64,000 nucleotides of DNA from Candidatus Aegiribacteria sp. MLS_C (GCA_002030045.1 LQBI01000035.1:88807-152806), one strand, 5' to 3'. Counted from the stretch's first letter, positions 26,938-36,752 are shown. Notes: generated by a model not told the origin, from the sequence alone. Translations and numbers: made by a program.

Positions 26938-27396
26938 TCAGAACAGCACCCGGCTCAGTGCGTAGTACACGGCCATAAGCGAGGAGAACACCGCGCTGGC
27001 GAGGAACCTCCACTCAAGGGATATCCTGTTCTGTATGGAATAGTTCGCGGCAAAGGTCACGGGTATGTTGACCGTGAAGGAGAGAAGCCCGAGTCTGAGA
27101 AGCTCGGGGGAGACCGCCCGCCATTCGAAGGAGAACACGGCAATGAACAGCAGGTGCCTGGCTATCCATAAAGGGTTGAAGTAGAGGAGCGCGAACCCTG
27201 TTCGCGCCAAGGAGGCTGACAGCCCTCCCATGCCGGCTGTCCTGCGCTGAATGAACCGGAAGTACCGGGGTATCTCCAGAGCGTAGACACACCCTCCCAC
27301 CAGCATCATGCCCGCCAGCCTCGACAGCATGAACTGCGATAGTATGAGGGATGCAGCCGTGTCCCCGGCGGCGTACACCAGCATTCCCCGGAACAC
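26938..27396 (-). CDS. Small membrane protein, weakly Mpv17/PMP22-like
   Basis: A 152-residue protein with about four hydrophobic segments. MLVYAAGDTAASLILSQF near the N-terminus and NIPVTFAANYSIQNR near the C-terminus followed by a helix LASAVFSSLMAVYYALSRV loosely recall the GD and NxxxVPxxxR signatures of Mpv17/PMP22 proteins, but the resemblance is weak and no function is claimed. It is the last gene of a run of minus-strand genes after the molybdenum hydroxylase, 80 bases from it, and convergent with the channel gene. Confidence 0.65.
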   Translation of the reverse strand: MFRGMLVYAAGDTAASLILSQFMLSRLAGMMLVGGCVYALEIPRYFRFIQRRTAGMGGLSASLARTGFALLYFNPLWIARHLLFIAVFSFEWRAVSPELLRLGLLSFTVNIPVTFAANYSIQNRISLEWRFLASAVFSSLMAVYYALSRVLF

Positions 27397-27476
27397 CTCG
27401 CTCCGCCGGAAGGGGTTGCTCGTACCGCCCTCACCGATCCGACCAGCGGGACCGGGACGCGCCCCGTTCAGAAGAA

Positions 27477-29726
27477 CTACCCTGTTCCGAGGCCCTCGAG
27501 GAGCATCAGGAGTCTCTCGTTGCTGAGGGGTGCCGTGTAGTGACCCCTTTCGAAGGGACGGAATGCCTGCAGGGCCTCCATCAGGGCAAAATAGGTTCCT
27601 ATCCCGTACATGAATGGCGGCTCACCGACGGCTTTGGAGTTGTAGATGCCGGCGTTGTCCCCCCGAGGAGGAAGGAACTCAATGGTGATCTCCTCGGGGG
27701 TCGAGTATATGTCCGGCACCTTGTAGGTGGCCAGGGAATCCGTGAGGAGCCGACCGGAGTCGGAGTACCTAAGCTCCTCCATTGTCATCCATCCTATGCC
27801 CTGAAGCAGTCCGCCCTCTATCTGGCCCCTGTCCACCAGAGGATTGATGCTCTTCCCGGCGTCATGTACAATGGTCACCGAGTCCACTCTCCAGATGCCC
27901 CTGAGGCAGTCCAGGCTGACATCGGTGACCGCTGTGCCCGCCACGTGGTAGGCGAAGGGCCTGCCCTTCTCCGTGGCAGTATCGAAATGTATGCCGGGAG
28001 TGGCGTAGTGGGCTTGCGCAGAAAGACTTATCCTCCTCAGGTAAGCCTCCTCCACCAGCTCCCGCCATTTGAGGCCCGTTCCTCTGCCGTCCACCAGCAC
28101 TTCGCCTCCGGACATCACCACGGCGACGCCGGGTCCAGCACCCAGCCTGTTCACGGCGAATGCCAGGAGCCTTCCCAGTATCTCGCTGCAGGCTATCCTG
28201 GTGGCGTTGCCGTTCATGTCCGCGCCTGTGCTTGCTGCGGTGGGGGAGGTGTTGGCCGCCCTGGTGGTGTTGGTGGTCTCCACCTTGATCAGGGATACAT
28301 CTATGCCCAGGGTCATGGCCGCGGCCTGCGCTATCTTCGTGTTCACTCCCTGTCCCATCTCCACGGCTCCGGTGCTCACCCCCACGCTCCCGTCGGTGTA
28401 GACGTGGACAAGAGCGCTTGCCTGGTTCAGCGAAGTGTTCGTGAAGGAAATGCCGAAGCAGACGGGCATCAGGTAACGGCCTCTGGAAATGTGCCCTGTG
28501 CAGCTTTCCTCCCCGTCCTTCCGTTCCGGAGACAGCCGGACGGCCCTTTCCCAGGAGCGCCTGATCTCGTCGCCCTCGTACTCCATGCCGCAGGGGAACC
28601 GGTCGCCTCTCCGAAGGAGGTTCCTCTCCTGGATCACTGATGGTTCCAGTCCCATCCTGGTGGCTGCCATGTGAATAGCGGTCTCCATCACGAACATCGC
28701 CTGAGGTGCGCCGAACCCCCTGAAAGCGGTGTTGGGCGGCAGGTTGGTCCGGCAGCAGATCCCGGTGGCCCTGACATTGGGTATCATGTAGGCGTTGGTG
28801 CAGTGGAAGAGGGTCCTCTCCAGGATGGCCGTGGAAAGGTCCGAAGCGGCTCCTCCGTTCTGGTAGTAGGTCACCTCCCAGGCAATCATGTCACCCTCGG
28901 CACTGAGTCCCAGCCTGAAGTCGGAACTGTACGGGTGGCGCTTGCCGGTCCAGGCCATGTCGCTCTTCCTGTCCAGGACCACCTTTACGGGTCTGCCGGT
29001 AAGGTGCGTCCCGAGAGCTGCCATCACGGCCCAGGGGGTGGCCTGGTCCTCCTTGCCGCCGAAAGCTCCGCCCAGCCTTCCCACGTCGACCTCCACCCTG
29101 TGCATCGGGATGCCAAGGACCCTTGCTGCCACCTTCTGCACGAAGGTGGGACCCTGGGTGGAGGAGCAGATCCTTACGCACCCGTTCTCCATGGGAAGCG
29201 CCACCGATGCCTGGCATTCTAGGTAGAGGTGCTCCTGGCCGCCGGAATCGGCCCGGCCCTCCACCACCAGGTCGCACATTCCCCACGCCGAATCCGTATT
29301 CCCGGCGCAGAAGGTCCTTGGTGGCGCGATGAGCATTCCGAGATCGAAAGCCGTCCTGGGATCGAAGACCGGAGGGAGTTCCTCGATGGCTGTCTCCACC
29401 AAGGAAGCCGCCAGCCTGGCCGCATCCATGGATTCAGCAAGGACGAGTGCCACGGGCTCTCCCGTGTAATGAACCGTATTCACGGCCAGGAGGGGCTCGT
29501 CAAGGATGATGTTGCCTATCTGGTTCTCCCCGGGTATGTCCTCGGCCGTGATGATCCGACGTACACCCGGTACGGAGCGGGCCGAGGAGACATCCAGCGA
29601 GATTATTCTGCCGTGAGGCATGGCCGAAACCGCAACGGCGCCGAACAGGCAGTTGTCCGGCAGCTGCAGGTCGTCGACGAAGACCGATGCACCGCGGACG
29701 TGGAGGAGGGAATCGATGTGCTTCAC
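27477..29726 (-). CDS. Xanthine dehydrogenase-family molybdopterin-binding subunit
   Basis: A 749-residue large subunit of the molybdenum hydroxylase family. Landmarks: N-terminal a/b hammerhead (HVRGASVFVDDLQLPDN, HYTGEPVALVLAES), the moco loop GRLGGAFGGKEDQA, then RTNLPPNTAFRGFGAPQAMF with the conserved Arg-Gly-Phe-Gly, and a C-terminal QIEGGLLQGIGW plus the region ending in KAVGEPPFMYGIGTYFAL, with the catalytic Glu in GEPP. It overlaps the FAD/FeS subunit gene (ATGA). Xanthine, hypoxanthine or another N-heterocycle or aldehyde are possible substrates. Genes for cofactor insertion (xdhC) are not next to it. Confidence 0.9.
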   Translation of the reverse strand: MKHIDSLLHVRGASVFVDDLQLPDNCLFGAVAVSAMPHGRIISLDVSSARSVPGVRRIITAEDIPGENQIGNIILDEPLLAVNTVHYTGEPVALVLAESMDAARLAASLVETAIEELPPVFDPRTAFDLGMLIAPPRTFCAGNTDSAWGMCDLVVEGRADSGGQEHLYLECQASVALPMENGCVRICSSTQGPTFVQKVAARVLGIPMHRVEVDVGRLGGAFGGKEDQATPWAVMAALGTHLTGRPVKVVLDRKSDMAWTGKRHPYSSDFRLGLSAEGDMIAWEVTYYQNGGAASDLSTAILERTLFHCTNAYMIPNVRATGICCRTNLPPNTAFRGFGAPQAMFVMETAIHMAATRMGLEPSVIQERNLLRRGDRFPCGMEYEGDEIRRSWERAVRLSPERKDGEESCTGHISRGRYLMPVCFGISFTNTSLNQASALVHVYTDGSVGVSTGAVEMGQGVNTKIAQAAAMTLGIDVSLIKVETTNTTRAANTSPTAASTGADMNGNATRIACSEILGRLLAFAVNRLGAGPGVAVVMSGGEVLVDGRGTGLKWRELVEEAYLRRISLSAQAHYATPGIHFDTATEKGRPFAYHVAGTAVTDVSLDCLRGIWRVDSVTIVHDAGKSINPLVDRGQIEGGLLQGIGWMTMEELRYSDSGRLLTDSLATYKVPDIYSTPEEITIEFLPPRGDNAGIYNSKAVGEPPFMYGIGTYFALMEALQAFRPFERGHYTAPLSNERLLMLLEGLGTG

Positions 29727-31144
29727 GGCAGCGCTTCCCGTCCCAGCTCCGGGCGGACCTTCAGGAAGTGGGCCCTGACCAGCCTTCCCAGTAGCTTTCG
29801 CTTGTACTCCGCAGAACCCCGGACGTCGTCGATGGGGGAGACCTCTTCCATGGCTGCCATTGCAGCCGTTCCCGCCGTTTCGGCGGACAGCGTCCTTCCG
29901 GCAATGGCCCGTGAAGTGTTCGCGAGCAGCATCGGCACGGGAGCAACCCCTCCTGCGGATATCTCCGCGGATACTATGGTATCGCCCGACAGGACGAAGA
30001 GCGCGGCGGAGTTCACCGATGCTATGTCCATGTGCCTTCTCATCGACACTTTCTCGAAGCTGCAGAGAATACCCGGGTCCGGAGCAGGAAGGCGCACCGA
30101 CTCGAGGAGTTCGTCCTCCCTCATGTCCAGTTTCCTGTATCCCAGGAAGAAACGGTGCAGGGGCAGGGTCCTCGCGGCACCGGCCTCGCTCCTGAGCAGC
30201 AGCTCGGCTCCAAGGGGCATCAGCATGACGGTGAGGTCGCCTATGGGGGAAGCGTTGACGATGTTGCCTCCCAGAGTGGCCCTGTTCCTTATCTGTGTCG
30301 ATGAGACGAGATCCAGGGAATCGTGGAAGTCGCCGTAGGGACGGAGCACCCTCGACTCGACAAGCTCAGTCACCGTGACCGCCGCGCCAAGGACCGTACT
30401 CCCTTCCTCCCTGCGGATGCCCCTCAGAGACGGATCCCTGCAGAGAAGCTCAAGAGGCATTTCCCGAAGTTCCCCGGCCCGTACCGCGAAGAGGTCGGTA
30501 CCGCCGGCCAGCCTGACCGGCCGGGCATCAGAGTTCACGGTGCCGCCCGTATCCAGCTCCCCTATCCTTGAGGAGATTCCCGGAAAGTACTCAGGCAGAA
30601 CGCCCTTCTCCACCAGGAACTCGAGGTGAGCCGGAGAGGACGAACTACAGGCGGGAGAGGGGCCGATGCAGCGTACTGTCTCTTCCGCCGCCCTTCTTAC
30701 CGCCGCGTACCCCGTGCACCTGCATATGTTCCCTCCGAGAGCATCCGCGGCCCCCTTCCCGGTGGGTTCCAGGGTGGAAAGGAGGTAGCCGGTCATAGAG
30801 ACGATCATTCCCGGAGTGCAGAAGCCGCACTGTGAAGCCCCCAGGTCCACGAATGCCTTCTGTACGATGGAAAGGCCGCCTTCGGGAGTGAGTCCCTCGA
30901 TGGTCACCAGGTGACGGCCACGGAGTTCGGCCACTGGAAGGAGACAGGAGTTGACAGCCCTGTAGGAAACGCCCTCCGCCAGGGGAGTTCCGATCAGTAC
31001 CGTGCAAGCACCGCAGTCACCCTCACGGCAGCCTTCCCTGGTCCCGGTAAGGTGAAGACCGTTGCGGATCAGGTCGAGCACTACGGCTCCGCCGGGCATC
31101 GTCGTTTCCGTCTCATAGCGGTTGAGCAGAAAGTGAAGTGCCAT
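29723..31144 (-). CDS. Xanthine dehydrogenase-family small subunit ([2Fe-2S] and FAD domains fused)
   Basis: A 473-residue protein. The start at 31144 (MALHFLLNRYETETTMPGG) follows GGGAGG and replaces a longer in-frame option. Domain 1 is plant-type ferredoxin with REGCREGDCGACTVLIG. Domain 2 is the helical [2Fe-2S] domain with QCGFCTPGMI and NICRCTGY. From about 195 there is a CO-dehydrogenase-flavoprotein-type FAD domain (RLAGGTDLFAVRAGEL, TLGGNIVNASPIGD). This fused layout is that of bacterial XdhA. Electrons leave the molybdenum site of the adjacent subunit through these clusters to FAD and NAD or ferredoxin. Confidence 0.9.
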   Translation of the reverse strand: MALHFLLNRYETETTMPGGAVVLDLIRNGLHLTGTREGCREGDCGACTVLIGTPLAEGVSYRAVNSCLLPVAELRGRHLVTIEGLTPEGGLSIVQKAFVDLGASQCGFCTPGMIVSMTGYLLSTLEPTGKGAADALGGNICRCTGYAAVRRAAEETVRCIGPSPACSSSSPAHLEFLVEKGVLPEYFPGISSRIGELDTGGTVNSDARPVRLAGGTDLFAVRAGELREMPLELLCRDPSLRGIRREEGSTVLGAAVTVTELVESRVLRPYGDFHDSLDLVSSTQIRNRATLGGNIVNASPIGDLTVMLMPLGAELLLRSEAGAARTLPLHRFFLGYRKLDMREDELLESVRLPAPDPGILCSFEKVSMRRHMDIASVNSAALFVLSGDTIVSAEISAGGVAPVPMLLANTSRAIAGRTLSAETAGTAAMAAMEEVSPIDDVRGSAEYKRKLLGRLVRAHFLKVRPELGREALP

Positions 31145-31221
31145 GGGTACCTCCCGGGTATGAGGGAGTATAATCCACGCCTCGTTATTCCGCACCGGTC
31201 CGTCCCGGCGCCCGGATGCCC

Positions 31222-32091
31222 TCAGGAGAGCGCGGCCAGCTGCTCCCTCAGCTGGTCGATGGACGATTCAGCCGCCTTGTATATCTCCTCCGCCCGATGG
31301 AACTCCAGGAGCCCGATCCCCTTCAGTTCGGGCCTGAAATAGATGTCCGGCGGCGAACTGTCCAGCCTTGTCCTTACCATGGACCGCTGCATTATGTCGA
31401 ACATCTCAACAACCGCCCTGAAGGCGCTCGGCTCGTCATCGTTCCCCTTCTCCAGCGAGCCGAGGACATCCACGGCGAGCACCAGGTCGCAGTCCTCCAG
31501 CAGGTCCCACGGTACCGGGTCGACTCCGCCCCCGTCCACCAGCACCCGTCCGTCCCGCTCCACCGGCGTGAATATTCCCGGAAGGCTCATGCTGGCCCTC
31601 ACCGCCGATATCAGCTCGCCCTCTGAGACCACGACCTGCCCGGCTGTCCAGAAATCCGATGTAACCACCTTCAGCGGGATGTCCAGCTCCTCGAAGGAGT
31701 CGGTATCGATGGCATCGTAGAAGTAGTCCATGAAGGATTCTCCCTTGAACATGCCGGAACCCATGAAATCCAGGTCAAGGAACCGGATGACCGTCTTCAG
31801 GTTCCTCATTACCTTGTTCGGAGGGTCTCCCTTCTTCAGGACCGTATCGTCAACCAGCCCTCGAATGTCCGAGCCGCTCATGCCCGACGCGTACAGGGCG
31901 CCGATCACTGCCCCGATGCTTGTGCCGGCCATGCATACGGGCCTTATGCCCATTTCATCCAGCAGTTCTAGGACCGGCACATGGGCCAGGCCCCTGGCAC
32001 CGCCGCCCCCCAGGGCAACCCCCAGCCGGCGGCCTTGTCTGCCGCCCATTCCCAGGAAGCTCCTGATCCTGCCACCTAATGAACTCTTCAT
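31222..32091 (-). CDS. Patatin-like phospholipase family protein (RssA type)
   Basis: A 289-residue cytosolic or membrane-associated serine hydrolase. Oxyanion loop LGVALGGGGARGLAHVPVLE, nucleophile elbow AGTSIGAVIGALY (GxSxG, Ser about 63) and catalytic Asp in VLVDGGGVDPVP (DG dyad) are all present. It probably releases fatty acids from phospholipids or lysophospholipids. It lies between a nitroreductase gene and the molybdenum hydroxylase genes, all on the minus strand, with short gaps that allow but do not prove co-transcription. Confidence 0.9.
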   Translation of the reverse strand: MKSSLGGRIRSFLGMGGRQGRRLGVALGGGGARGLAHVPVLELLDEMGIRPVCMAGTSIGAVIGALYASGMSGSDIRGLVDDTVLKKGDPPNKVMRNLKTVIRFLDLDFMGSGMFKGESFMDYFYDAIDTDSFEELDIPLKVVTSDFWTAGQVVVSEGELISAVRASMSLPGIFTPVERDGRVLVDGGGVDPVPWDLLEDCDLVLAVDVLGSLEKGNDDEPSAFRAVVEMFDIMQRSMVRTRLDSSPPDIYFRPELKGIGLLEFHRAEEIYKAAESSIDQLREQLAALS

Positions 32092-32125
32092 TCAGTCCCG
32101 TCCCATGTCATGGCCCCTGCTGAGA

Positions 32126-32629
32126 TCACCACCGGTCCAGGCGGACCCTCCCCGGGTCGTACCTGTCCTCGAATTCCTTCTCCTCGGCGGGCCAGCCCAA
32201 GGATACGAGGGCGATGGGAACGATGTTGCACGGCAGCCCGAACAGCTCTGCCATTCCCTCCATCCTCTCCTTCCTCGGGAAAACTCCCAGCCAAACCGCT
32301 CCCAGACCCTGTTCCACCGCCTCCAGGAGGAGGTTCTGCACCGCGGCGGCACAGTCCTGGGCAAGGTATCCCGTGTTCGCCTGAATGTCTGTGTTGCCGC
32401 AGACCAGCACCGCCGCCCCTGCCTTCGGGACCATGGAGGAGTACGGGTGGTAATCGGGGATCCTCTGCAGGATCTTCCTGTCACGGACAACCACGAACTC
32501 CCAGGGTCGGAGGTCCCTGGCCGACGGCGCCTGCATTGCGGACCTGAGCAGCTCCTCCAGTACCCTGTCCGGCAGGGGCGAATCCCTGTACTTCCTTACG
32601 CTGCTGCGCTTCCTTATGGCTTCCAGCAT
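32126..32629 (-). CDS. Nitroreductase family protein
   Basis: A 167-residue FMN enzyme. It begins MLEAIRKRSSVRKYRDSPLP (FMN phosphate-binding Arg-Ser-x-Arg), then ELLRSAMQAPSARDLRPWEF, QDCAAAVQNLLLEAVEQGLG and the C-terminal VSLGWPAEEK. It is likely an NAD(P)H- or ferredoxin-dependent flavin reductase; substrate unknown. Length is typical for the short nitroreductases of anaerobes. Confidence 0.9.
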   Translation of the reverse strand: MLEAIRKRSSVRKYRDSPLPDRVLEELLRSAMQAPSARDLRPWEFVVVRDRKILQRIPDYHPYSSMVPKAGAAVLVCGNTDIQANTGYLAQDCAAAVQNLLLEAVEQGLGAVWLGVFPRKERMEGMAELFGLPCNIVPIALVSLGWPAEEKEFEDRYDPGRVRLDRW

Positions 32630-32675
32630 TCCGCAAAACCTTTCTTTGTCTTTCTTTCGACGGAAGTGAAGGGCC

Positions 32676-33869
32676 TCAGCCCTTGACCACTCCCAGGGGA
32701 TGGAGCCTGACAGCAGGTTCCACCAGGTCGGTCTGCTCCTTCATGACCTCTTCGATGTCCTTGTACGCCGCAGGCGCCTCGCTGAGGTCCAGAACGGGAG
32801 CCCCCCTGCCGCGCCTGCCCCGTTCCGGGAACCTCTTCCACCCGCTGAAGACGATCCCTCTCATCGCTTCGTCACACTTCTTCGGGTTCAGCTTCCTTGA
32901 CGCCTCCTTCCTCCCCATGACGCGGCCGGCTCCGTGGGAGCAGCTCCTGAACGAGTCGGGGCTGCCCAGTCCCCTCACGATGTAGGAGCAAGTTCCCATG
33001 CTGCCGGGGATTATGCCCGTCTGGCCCTTCGCTGCCGAAGTGGCCCCCTTCCTGTGAACCCATACCATCCTGCCGAAATGCTCCTCCAGGGCGGCGTAGT
33101 TGTGATGGATGTCTATCCTTTCTTCGAAATCCTCTTCACCGGCTGTTTCCGCATAGATCTCCATCAGGGATGCCATGAGCCTCCGGCGGTTCTCCCTTGC
33201 GTAGTCCAGGGCGAATTCCATGTCCCGTATGTACTCCTCTCCCTCGACGCTGTTCACCGGAAGGTAGGAAAGCTCGTCGGTGGGAAGCTTCAGGGACCTT
33301 TTCCTGCAGTAGGTCACGGCTATGCGGTGGTGGTGGCCGGCGATCCTGTATCCCAGGTTTCGTGATCCGGAGTGTATCATGAGCCATACACGGCCGTCGT
33401 CACCCTCCTGCAGCTCCAGGAAGTGGTTGCCTCCCCCAAGTGTGCCAAGGCTCCTTCGGCACAGGTCCCGCCCCCTGGCGTCCATCCAGGATGGTATTCG
33501 GCCGAACTGGTCCCATTCCTGGTCCGACCTGTGGGAGTGACCCTCACCCGCCGGTATGCGCCTCGCGGCCTCGGCCACCACCTTCTTGACAAGGCCGCCT
33601 CCCGCCTTGCCGGCGGAAGTCCCGGTCCTGACCGCCACCATTCCGCATCCGATGTCGACGCCAACCGCGTAGGGTATCAAGGCTTCGGGACAGGCGATGA
33701 CCCCGCCTATGGGCATGCCGTATCCGGGATGGCAGTCGGCCATCACGGCCACGTGGTGGAAGGTCTGGCTGTGCACGGTGAGGTTCCCGGCCTGGACCGA
33801 GGCTGCCTTGTCCATGGACCTGCACCAGGAGTACAGGGGTATTCGGCCCCCGGTATCGATGATCCTCAA
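32676..33869 (-). CDS. rtcB: tRNA-splicing ligase / RNA repair ligase RtcB
   Basis: A 397-residue RNA ligase that joins 2',3'-cyclic-phosphate (or 3'-phosphate) and 5'-hydroxyl ends using GTP and Mn2+. Motifs: HHVAVMADCHPGYGMPIGGV, VGVDIGCGMVAVRT (metal Asp and Cys), GTLGGGNHFLE (guanylylation region), MIHSGSRNLGY, and a C-terminal DLVEPAVRLHPLGVVKG. It is shorter than E. coli RtcB's group but within the range of the compact bacterial type. No archease or RtcA gene is adjacent. Divergent from the M1 peptidase gene. Confidence 0.94.
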   Translation of the reverse strand: MRIIDTGGRIPLYSWCRSMDKAASVQAGNLTVHSQTFHHVAVMADCHPGYGMPIGGVIACPEALIPYAVGVDIGCGMVAVRTGTSAGKAGGGLVKKVVAEAARRIPAGEGHSHRSDQEWDQFGRIPSWMDARGRDLCRRSLGTLGGGNHFLELQEGDDGRVWLMIHSGSRNLGYRIAGHHHRIAVTYCRKRSLKLPTDELSYLPVNSVEGEEYIRDMEFALDYARENRRRLMASLMEIYAETAGEEDFEERIDIHHNYAALEEHFGRMVWVHRKGATSAAKGQTGIIPGSMGTCSYIVRGLGSPDSFRSCSHGAGRVMGRKEASRKLNPKKCDEAMRGIVFSGWKRFPERGRRGRGAPVLDLSEAPAAYKDIEEVMKEQTDLVEPAVRLHPLGVVKG

Positions 33870-33942
33870 CAGGACCCGCCTCTCTCCGTTTTACATCACC
33901 CGCCGCTGTTCCGTATAATGGAGATAATCGAAAAAACTCGTC

Positions 33943-36744
33943 GTGAAAAGGGCGGCGGATATGATATACCTACTGCTTACGGCGCTGGTCTGCGAAGCCG
34001 GGTTCCCGGGGCCCGAGAGCCGGGCCGACTACCGGATGGAAGCCAGGCTTGTCCCCGATTCCCAGATGGTCATCTGTACCTCGACCATACTGTTCACAAG
34101 CGGGGTGGACTACCCTGTGGACACCCTCTGGCTCCATCTCTACCCGAATGCATACCGTGATCCCTCCACCCCCTTCGGCCGCGACATGGAAGCGGCGGGA
34201 AGCTACGGCTTCAGAGCATCGGGCGCTGAGGAGAGGGGCTGGCTGGACCTCTTCGAATGGGAGCTGGACGGGGATCCCGTCACCGTGGAAGTGGACGACT
34301 GCCTGGGGTACATCGCACTGCGGAGGCCGCTTCCCCCGGGCGGCACCCTGACACTGAGCGGGGGGTTCGCTCTGAAGGTCCCGTTTTTCTGGAGCAGGCT
34401 GGGTCACTCGGGGGACACCTATCAGATAACCCAGTGGTACCCCAAGATGTGCGTCCTGGATCCCCGGGGATGGCATTCGGGCCGGTACCGCCGGCGAGGG
34501 GAGTTCTACAGCGATTTTGGTGATTACAGGGTGGAGATAACGGTACCCCGTGAATTCATCACCGCAGCCACCGGAAGGGTTGCGGGAACGGTCTTCTCCG
34601 AGGATTCGACCCTTCGTACGGATACCTGGCTGGCCCGGGATGTCCACGATTTCGTGTGGTCAGCAAGCCCCGACTACCACGTAAGGGAACACACCTTCCA
34701 TTACCCCGAGGATCTCGGCGGGGACGGCATATCGGTTCATCTCGTCCTGCTGGACGACGATCCCGGCCACTGGGAGGATGTACCCGCGGTCATTGACTCG
34801 ACCCTGCTCTACTACGGCCAGTGGTACTGTCCCTACCCCTACCCGGACCTCTGGGTGGTGGAGCCCGCACAGCTGACGGCAGGGGGCATGGAGTACCCGC
34901 AGTTCGTCTTCTCGGCCGCTGAGATACCGCTCACCAGGGCCCTGGAGATGGTCACGGCCCACGAGATCGGGCACCAGTGGTTCTACGGCATCCTGGCCAA
35001 CGACGAGGTGAACGAGGCCTGGCTGGACGAGGGCATGAACACCTTCAGCGAACTCCGCTACATGGAGCGCAGGCACGGATTCCACGGGAACATGACCACA
35101 ACGCCGGACTGGCTGCTCAGCGTAAGCGACCGGGAGCTTACGCTAACCGGATACGTCTCGGGGACCGCCGGCTTCGAGAAGATGCCGGTCCTCAGCGATG
35201 CCACCTCGGCAGGGGACGGGAGCCATCCAACCGGATTCACCTACTACTCCAAACCCGCACTCTTCGTCAGCATGCTGAGGGACCAGGCAGGCGAGGATGA
35301 GTTCGACCACGCCATGGACCTCTACTTCAGGAGGTTCATGTTCCATCACCCGCATACTGATGATTTCATGGAGGTACTTGAGCAGGTTACCGGCGAGTCC
35401 TGGGACCGTGAGTTCGACTACTGGCTCAGGGGGACCGGTAACGCCGACCTGGTGCTGGCAGACCTCCGCTGCTCCGAAGAATCCACCACGGTTGTCCTGT
35501 CCGGCGACCTGCCCCACTCCCTCGATCCTGAGCTGCTCCTGGTGGACGGAGAGGACTCACTGCTCTCCAGAGTTCACATGGAACCCGGAGAGACCGTATC
35601 CCTGACCGTCCCGGGAACATGGTCCCGGGCGGTGGCTGACCCGTTCTCCGAGTTTCCGGACCGCGCTCCATGGAACAACTCACTTCCACCGCTCTCACAG
35701 GTGCGCCCCCTTCTGCTGCCGGTACCCAGGCCCACCCACTACGGTCTCTGGCTCCTGCCCTTCCCCTCCTACGGTGCAGGTTCATGGCGGGGAGAACTGC
35801 TTCTCATGTCGACTCCTCTGCCTTCCTACATGGGCGGCCCGTACACCTTCACCGGCAGCGTATCCCTGCCCTTCAGCACGGGCAGCTGGTCCTCATGGGG
35901 TTCCTACGTACATTTCCCCCTTTTCAGGGGCCGGCACAGGGAACTCTTCGGTTCGGTCGGCCTGGAAAGGGGTTACGGGATCGGAAAGGCTTTCATCGGG
36001 GCCGAATACCGGTCAAGCGGCAGGGTGCCCTCGGACCCGTCTGTGGAGATCGGGCTTGGAATACGGCTCTTCAGCGTGGAGGACACCACCGTCTACGGAG
36101 GGAGGAACCTGGAGGAGGGACGGGGGGTGGAGGCGGCCGCAGGTCTTCAAGTCTCGGACGAGGGCTACCGTTTCTCCTGGAAGGGAGATCTCGAATTCCT
36201 CGGATCCCCTGGCTGGGAAGAGGGTCCCTACGGAACTGCGGAGGTCACCTTCGATCTGAGGACCAGGCTGTCCGGGGGCTGGTTCACAAGGAGCAGGCTG
36301 TACGCGGGAAGGGTTGCCGGGGATGCTCCCCGCCACGTTCTGCTGAGACCCGGGGGCGGTCTCTTCGCCGATGGCATTGTCGGAGCCTTCCTTCCGCCGG
36401 ACGGGACACTTTCCCCGCAGGAGCACTACTACGTGAGGAGCGGTCCAGCGCTTCCGGGATACCGGGAGAGTCACGTCCGTGGAAGGGCTGCGTTGACCGC
36501 CGAACAGAGGCTGGACCTGCCCGCTGTCCCTCTGGAGGTCTACTGGGCAGGGGGCTGGCTGGCCGACGGTTTCGAAGGTTTCAGTGGAGACTCCTTCATG
36601 TCGGAGCTGGGGGTCGCACTGAGGCTCGCCATGATGGAGGTCCTGTTCCCGCTCTGGGTCTCCGACCCGGGCGAAGGAGAGGAAGACTGGAACTTCAGAT
36701 GGAGGATAGGGCTTCATCCATCCGGGTTCCCCGATCTCTACTGA
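33943..36744 (+). CDS. M1-family metallopeptidase with C-terminal outer-membrane beta-barrel-like domain
   Basis: A 933-residue exported protein. A GTG start at 33943 gives a signal peptide with a basic n-region (KRAADMIYLLLTALVCEAG); ATG at 33961 is an alternative. The gluzincin core has the substrate motif AGGMEYPQ (GxMEN-like) and the zinc site HEIGHQWFYG about 338, with the third ligand Glu in NEAWLDEGMNTFSE. After about residue 600 there is a roughly 330-residue stretch of alternating amphipathic strands rich in Gly/Tyr/Phe (ELFGSVGLERGYGIGKAFIG, EIGLGIRLFSVED) ending in WRIGLHPSGFPDLY, which looks like a BamA/surface-antigen-type barrel. If so, the enzyme is tethered in the outer membrane. 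It starts a plus-strand run leading into the AmmeMemoRadiSam genes. Confidence 0.85.
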   Translation: MKRAADMIYLLLTALVCEAGFPGPESRADYRMEARLVPDSQMVICTSTILFTSGVDYPVDTLWLHLYPNAYRDPSTPFGRDMEAAGSYGFRASGAEERGWLDLFEWELDGDPVTVEVDDCLGYIALRRPLPPGGTLTLSGGFALKVPFFWSRLGHSGDTYQITQWYPKMCVLDPRGWHSGRYRRRGEFYSDFGDYRVEITVPREFITAATGRVAGTVFSEDSTLRTDTWLARDVHDFVWSASPDYHVREHTFHYPEDLGGDGISVHLVLLDDDPGHWEDVPAVIDSTLLYYGQWYCPYPYPDLWVVEPAQLTAGGMEYPQFVFSAAEIPLTRALEMVTAHEIGHQWFYGILANDEVNEAWLDEGMNTFSELRYMERRHGFHGNMTTTPDWLLSVSDRELTLTGYVSGTAGFEKMPVLSDATSAGDGSHPTGFTYYSKPALFVSMLRDQAGEDEFDHAMDLYFRRFMFHHPHTDDFMEVLEQVTGESWDREFDYWLRGTGNADLVLADLRCSEESTTVVLSGDLPHSLDPELLLVDGEDSLLSRVHMEPGETVSLTVPGTWSRAVADPFSEFPDRAPWNNSLPPLSQVRPLLLPVPRPTHYGLWLLPFPSYGAGSWRGELLLMSTPLPSYMGGPYTFTGSVSLPFSTGSWSSWGSYVHFPLFRGRHRELFGSVGLERGYGIGKAFIGAEYRSSGRVPSDPSVEIGLGIRLFSVEDTTVYGGRNLEEGRGVEAAAGLQVSDEGYRFSWKGDLEFLGSPGWEEGPYGTAEVTFDLRTRLSGGWFTRSRLYAGRVAGDAPRHVLLRPGGGLFADGIVGAFLPPDGTLSPQEHYYVRSGPALPGYRESHVRGRAALTAEQRLDLPAVPLEVYWAGGWLADGFEGFSGDSFMSELGVALRLAMMEVLFPLWVSDPGEGEEDWNFRWRIGLHPSGFPDLY

Positions 36745-36752
36745 GGGGAGGA

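Noticed and set aside
35670..36752. A long plus-strand frame (to 37001) overlapping the M1 peptidase gene.
   Set aside because: The upstream portion is a shadow in another frame of the peptidase; only the last 82 codons, after a strong ribosome-binding site, are kept as a gene.
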